DNA of 64,000 bases from Pelagimonas sp017744045. Lineage in GTDB: Bacteria; Pseudomonadota; Alphaproteobacteria; Rhodobacterales; Rhodobacteraceae. The stretch lies in the NCBI RefSeq assembly GCF_017744045.1, contig NZ_JAGHRD010000007.1, one strand, 5' to 3'. Numbering within the stretch: position 1 is the first letter of the stretch; each line of letters begins with the position of its first letter. Position numbers and translations under genes: made by a program. The notes under the pieces are model-generated. The model searched no databases and was not told the origin of the DNA. It was given only the letters and a program-made list of their open reading frames with translations. Positions 60,881-64,000 of the stretch are shown piece after piece.

Positions 60881-61697
60881 TGCTTTTACAGTAGCCCAGA
60901 CCGCGCTTGCCGTGCACTTCGATTTCGAGGATCGTCTCGCCGGTGGCGTCATCTTCGACGATCTCGACATCCCAGTATTCAAGCCAGTTGGCTTCGTCAG
61001 GACGAATACCGGTATTGGCCATAAACAGGATTTTGTCGTGCAGTTGCTCGGCAAGACCCCGATGATAGGAATTTCCCGCGCGTTTGATGTTTTCGCGCGT
61101 CGCTCGGTAGAGGGTACGGTACTCGTCAGGAGAAGACCACGCCCTGTGAGTGACTTTTGCAACCTTCCGAAAAGGTTCGGATAGATCAGGCAGACCGGCC
61201 AGCCAGCCATGCCGGACGGCCGTTTTCAGCACCTGCCTAAGCGTTACAATTTCTTGGTGCATTGTGGATTTGGCTGGTGGCTTGAAGTTCGGATCATCGT
61301 TTCGCCGAAAAATCCGATAATCCTGCAAGGCCCCAGCGGTAACCTGCGAAAGCCCCATCTTGCCAAAATAGGGAACCAGATGGTTTTTGAGGCGCGCCTT
61401 GTGGCCACGCAAATAGACCTCGTTCCGCTCGCCCTCGGTCATGATTTCATACTCTTTCACAAACCGCTCTGCGGCCTGCGCAAACGTCTTCTCAGACAGC
61501 AGTTCTCCTCTGGCTTTTTTCGCGCGCAGTTCCAAGTACCAGTCCTCAGCAACCTCCTTGGCGCGTGGCAGGCTTGATTCCTTGGTGCTTGGTCGGCGAC
61601 TTCGGCCATCCAGGTAGGCCGAACACTGCCAAATATGGCTTTCGGGGCGCTTGTAGACGTGGACTTTGCCGCCCAAGATCGTGTGTTTCTCGGTCAT
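60878..61697 (-). pseudogene. Tyrosine-type integrase, N-terminal two thirds, cut by the IS fragment
   Basis: About 270 residues: the arm-binding region (GGKVHVYKRPESHIWQC), the core-binding SAM-like domain (FVKEYEIMTEGERNEVYLRGH region) and the start of the catalytic domain with the first Arg (NTGIRPDEANWLEYWD). The frame goes on for 170 more residues, but after KSTNGAV these are read through IS and unrelated DNA, and the HxxR and Tyr boxes are lost. So the element that lies to the right has no working copy of this enzyme here. Confidence 0.75.
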
Positions 61698-61808
61698 TTG
61701 AACCTTACACCAAGCCTGTGTCGCTTTGTGTAAGATATGTGTAAGCTGATTTTCGGGCAGTGCGCTCGAGCTAACTATCCAATAAGTATTTGTTTTCTTG
61801 GTTTTTTG

Positions 61809-61852
61809 TGGTGTACGGGGCGGAATCGAACCACCGGCACGAGGATTTTCAA
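61809..61852 (-). other. tRNA-Phe-like 3' end, probable attachment site (att)
   Basis: On the minus strand the segment reads GAAAATCCTCG, GTGCCGG, TGGTTCGATTCCGCCCC and ends GTACACCA: anticodon loop, variable loop, T-arm and CCA end like tRNA-Phe(GAA). The 5' half of the tRNA is absent, so it is not an intact gene. It lies 112 bases from the integrase start. Integrases of this kind insert at tRNA 3' ends and leave such copies as attL or attR. Confidence 0.65.
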
Positions 61853-62088
61853 TTAGCCTTGTGCTCCGCGTACGCTGTTTCAGGTTTGCTCAACCCGTCA
61901 CGTAGCCGATTGAAAACCTTAACCTTTGCGCTTGGCAGATCATCTCAATCCGTCTCGCGCCAGATCATTCAAGCACACGGCTACTGCTACCCTAACGATA
62001 CCCCAAGCTCTCAAGAGGTCCACAAAGCAAAATTCAGTTTTCGCAATTTGGTTTTGGCGCAAACTAGGAAAAACTTTACGTGCAGAGC

Positions 62089-62904
62089 TTAGCGGCGCGG
62101 AAATTGAGACAACCACTCAACTCCACCATCCATTGATCGCCAAAGGTCATAGGCTTGGTTTGAATACGCCTTCGCCTCTTCAATCGAGCCTTGGGCCACC
62201 CACGCCGCCTCGCTCCGTTTTGGGTGTCGCTTTAAGAGAAGCTGTCCGACAATATGCGTGTTTGTTTGTCTGGCCTTCGTTACCATGTCCTGCGCAACAT
62301 CAAGATCATCGTCTTGGAATGCATAAAGTGCGGCCCACATATTCATCTCCGTCCGACATTCATCCCGAAACTCAGACAAAAGACTCCGCCCTAACGACCA
62401 TTTGCTTTGCCAAGCGTACCATTCGGGTAGCAGGAACCTCACGCCAATATTATCGTTTGGGCATATACGGAGCATTTTTTGAGCAATCTCAATCGCTTCA
62501 TCTCTTGCGCTGCTTCTGCCATCTTCCCAAAGCGCAAGCGCCAGCGTATGAAGGCCACGCATGTACGGTCTTGTTTTTGTGACACTCCAAAATGGGAAGT
62601 CCTCCGAGGGTGCAGAGGCGATTTCGTCCTTGAACTCGATTTCGCCAAGACGGACGGCTTCTCGGGCATAAGCCTGCTTTTGCCCTAGTACTCCTGCGGC
62701 TTGAGCGAGAATGACATAGCTGTCAATTGTATCGGGTTCTAACTTAATTGCTCTGAGCGCGGCGTCGGTCGCTCCGCGCAAATCGCCGACTTCCATTCTG
62801 TCCCAAGCTAAGTCTTCCAACTCTTGATACTCTGGAATGTCCCAATCCGAAATAATTATGATCCCTGCTCTTTTGGCCCTCGAACATAGGTCGAATTTTT
62901 GCAC
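62089..62904 (-). CDS. Tetratricopeptide-repeat-like protein
   Basis: 271 aa. The start (DIPEYQELEDLAWDRMEVGDL) and helices such as GATDAALRAIKLEPDTIDSYVIL form TPR-like pairs; NIGVRFLLPEWYAWQ near 155 is a feature of a TPR group that I know only by sequence. The frame begins with GTG 62904 and the true start is uncertain. It lies next to the immunity-like genes, but I see no sequence that assigns it a role there. Confidence 0.6.
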   Translation of the reverse strand: MQKFDLCSRAKRAGIIIISDWDIPEYQELEDLAWDRMEVGDLRGATDAALRAIKLEPDTIDSYVILAQAAGVLGQKQAYAREAVRLGEIEFKDEIASAPSEDFPFWSVTKTRPYMRGLHTLALALWEDGRSSARDEAIEIAQKMLRICPNDNIGVRFLLPEWYAWQSKWSLGRSLLSEFRDECRTEMNMWAALYAFQDDDLDVAQDMVTKARQTNTHIVGQLLLKRHPKRSEAAWVAQGSIEEAKAYSNQAYDLWRSMDGGVEWLSQFPRR

Positions 62905-62994
62905 CTAGAATGCGACCGCACCCTCTTGGGCACCATCAAAGGTGGTAACCCCACTTGGCTACGGCTTTTAGCGCAATTTGCCTACAAGGAGAGA

Positions 62995-63285
62995 TCAAAT
63001 CAAGTCGGGGAACGGGCCTGATCTATAAAGATAGTCGTATAGTCGAAGCAGGTAAGCGTGCAGGTCTGCATCAGAATCGAAACTGACATCTGTTTGGTTC
63101 TCGTAGTCTACGGCGGTCACGTTTCTTTCCGCGAGAACATGCTCAAAGTTTCGCTTCAAGCGATCTGACCACTCAGTACGTTCAGCAGAAACTTCCTTCA
63201 GTCTGGCAGGATCGTTTGTATTTGCGCCACAATACAGCGCAATATCTTTCATCCAAGCTTGGGTTCTCAGATCAACTTGGGTCAT
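62995..63285 (-). CDS. Small acidic protein, immunity-like copy 1
   Basis: 96 aa, paralogous to the next gene over its full length: DLRTQAWMKDIALYCGAN, FEHVLAERNVTAVDYENQT and SFDSDADLHAYL have near-identical partners there. ATG 63285 is chosen (TTGGGGAAAC upstream), 30 bases after copy 2. Small acidic proteins in tandem behind a toxin tail are usually immunity proteins; no experimental function is implied. Confidence 0.6.
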   Translation of the reverse strand: MTQVDLRTQAWMKDIALYCGANTNDPARLKEVSAERTEWSDRLKRNFEHVLAERNVTAVDYENQTDVSFDSDADLHAYLLRLYDYLYRSGPFPDLI

Positions 63286-63315
63286 GTGTTTCCCCAATCG
63301 ACAATTAGGCTACGT

Positions 63316-63591
63316 CTAGGGATGGACCCCATTGTTGAACAAGTACTGATGGAGCTTGCCCATATACTCGAACATCTCTGAATCGGTGTCGAAGCTAATC
63401 TCAGTTCTCGCCTCATATTCCTCAGCTGTCAGCGTTCTATCCTTCATGACATGCTCGAAATTCGCTCGAAAACGATTGGCCCACTCGCCTGCTGCGTCGA
63501 TCTCTTCTTTCAATTGGCTTGGCCCGTACACATTGGCTCCACCATAAATGAACATGTCGTCTAACCATGCCTTCGTTCTTGGATCGATCAT
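63316..63591 (-). CDS. Small acidic protein, immunity-like copy 2
   Basis: 91 aa. MIDPRTKAWLDDMFIYGGAN, FEHVMKDRTLTAEEYEART and SFDTDSEMFEYM show it is a duplicate of the downstream protein. Its ATG overlaps the stop of the toxin-tail frame as ATGA, the coupling expected of a toxin-immunity pair. I know of no confirmed family name. Confidence 0.63.
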   Translation of the reverse strand: MIDPRTKAWLDDMFIYGGANVYGPSQLKEEIDAAGEWANRFRANFEHVMKDRTLTAEEYEARTEISFDTDSEMFEYMGKLHQYLFNNGVHP

Positions 63592-63800
63592 TTTTTTGCT
63601 CCTGAAGGGAAAAGTGTAATAAGCGAAGGTTCGCCAGACGGAGACAGCCTAAAGACAGCGGTGACGTGGCCACCTTCGAAATTGACTAATTCTACACCCG
63701 TAGAGTTCTTAACGCTACCGAGACGACGCACGCCCTCGACTGAGTTTGAAAAGCTGGGGCCAAGAACGTCCTCAATCGGAAGAGACACGTCGAAGTGGAG
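63588..63800 (-). pseudogene. C-terminal tail of a polymorphic-toxin-like protein, cut by an IS
   Basis: About 70 residues remain: HFDVSLPIEDVLGPSF, RRLGSVKNSTGVELVNFEGG and AVFRLSPSGEPSLITLFPSG, with no stop at the left until the IS boundary near 63801. A short terminal strand pattern like VTAVFRLSPSGE... LITLFP is common at the end of CDI/T6-type toxin domains. The upstream part has been replaced by the IS3-family element. Toxic activity is not claimed; the call rests on ending pattern and the overlap with the duplicated small genes. Confidence 0.5.
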
Positions 63801-64000
63801 TAGCCCCCTGAAAGTGGTCCGCCAACTGGGATAGATTGTCCCGTAAATTGGAGGATCAGCGATGGCTGGGAAGAGAGAGAAACCCGAAGAGATTGTATCG
63901 AAGCTTCGGCAAGTTGAAGTATTACAGGGGCAAGGCGCGACGATAGCCGAGGCGGTGCGCCAGATCGGCGTGACGCAGCAGACGTTCTATCGATGGCGCA
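63801..64000 (+). mobile_element. IS3-family insertion sequence, left end, continues past the window
   Basis: The left end has the IR-like CCCCTGAAAGTGGTCC (63805-63820). The first gene starts at ATG 63862 after GGAGG. It encodes MAGKREKPEEIVSKL, QVEVLQGQGATIAEA and IGVTQQTFYRWR, the HTH of an IS3-type orfA, and runs off the end (46 codons seen). Terminal repeats cannot be checked without the right end. Confidence 0.8.
63862..64000 (+). CDS. IS3-family transposase OrfA, partial
   Basis: Only the first 46 codons are in the window. The HTH around TIAEAVRQIGVTQQTFYRWR is clear (residues 27-46). The start follows GGAGGATCAGCG. It is unlike the orfA fragment at 60733, so two different IS3 members are present. 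Function: DNA-binding part of the transposase. Confidence 0.82.
   Translation, partial: MAGKREKPEEIVSKLRQVEVLQGQGATIAEAVRQIGVTQQTFYRWR

Noticed and set aside
61809..61852. A complete tRNA gene
   Set aside because: Only the 3' half from the anticodon loop to CCA is present; the sequence on the other side does not form the D-arm, acceptor or anticodon stem pairs.
1..64000. CRISPR arrays or rRNA genes
   Set aside because: I saw no regularly spaced direct repeats of 24-40 bases and no rRNA-like sequence.

Overview
The window looks like a chromosomal segment of an alphaproteobacterium, most likely a marine member of the Rhodobacterales (Roseobacter group). This rests on gene content and layout: a TTT transporter, a PQQ-dependent alcohol dehydrogenase locus of the ped/exa type, chvE/gguAB sugar genes, an ectABC-ask operon and tightly overlapping ATGA-coupled genes. 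It is inference from the sequence, not a database match.

Layout. 0-9.3 kb: a tricarboxylate (probably tricarballylate) block with a TctC remnant at the edge, a fused TctA-TctB permease, a PrpF-like isomerase, a 2-hydroxyacid dehydrogenase, an AbrB-type membrane protein, tcuB, tcuA and a divergent LysR regulator. 9.3-24.7 kb: a large alcohol-oxidation locus built around a PQQ dehydrogenase that carries the extra Asp typical of lanthanide-dependent enzymes. It has three cytochrome or periplasmic partners, a NosR-like flavin/Fe-S membrane protein with its ApbE flavinyl transferase, a transporter set resembling PedA1A2BC/Lut lanthanide uptake systems, and a SsuABC-type importer whose permease lies 9 kb from its ATPase and binding protein. 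Related short dyads (GACC-N2-GGTC-like) recur in front of its promoters. 24.7-29.6 kb: an uncharacterised catabolic set (racemase/isomerase fold, M24 hydrolase, M20 amidohydrolase, Lrp/AsnC regulator, diaminopropionate-ammonia-lyase-like enzyme).

29.7-39.8 kb: a GbpR-type regulator divergent from chvE-gguA-gguB and four enzymes that together give a Weimberg-type route from L-arabinose or D-galactose-type sugars to 2-oxoglutarate. 39.8-42.2 kb: queC-queD-queE-queF on the minus strand (queuosine precursors), led by a preQ1-I riboswitch that is not a protein-coding feature. 42.2-48.5 kb: a degraded stretch, then a MarR regulator divergent from ectA-ectB-ectC-ask (ectoine synthesis), followed by a small HTH gene and a decayed tyrosine recombinase. 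48.6-60.2 kb: a LysR regulator divergent from a polar amino-acid ABC transporter, in turn followed by an aminotransferase, CoA-transferase pair, two M20 hydrolases, thiolase and an alanine-racemase-like enzyme; the enzyme order suggests catabolism of an N-acylated amino acid through a 3-oxoacyl-CoA.

60.2-64 kb: a mobile-DNA junction with pieces of two unrelated integrases, an IS3-type orfA fragment, a tRNA-Phe-like 3' end that looks like an attachment site, a TPR-like protein, two paralogous small proteins next to the C-terminal tail of a probable polymorphic toxin, and the left end of a second IS3-family element that cuts that toxin gene.
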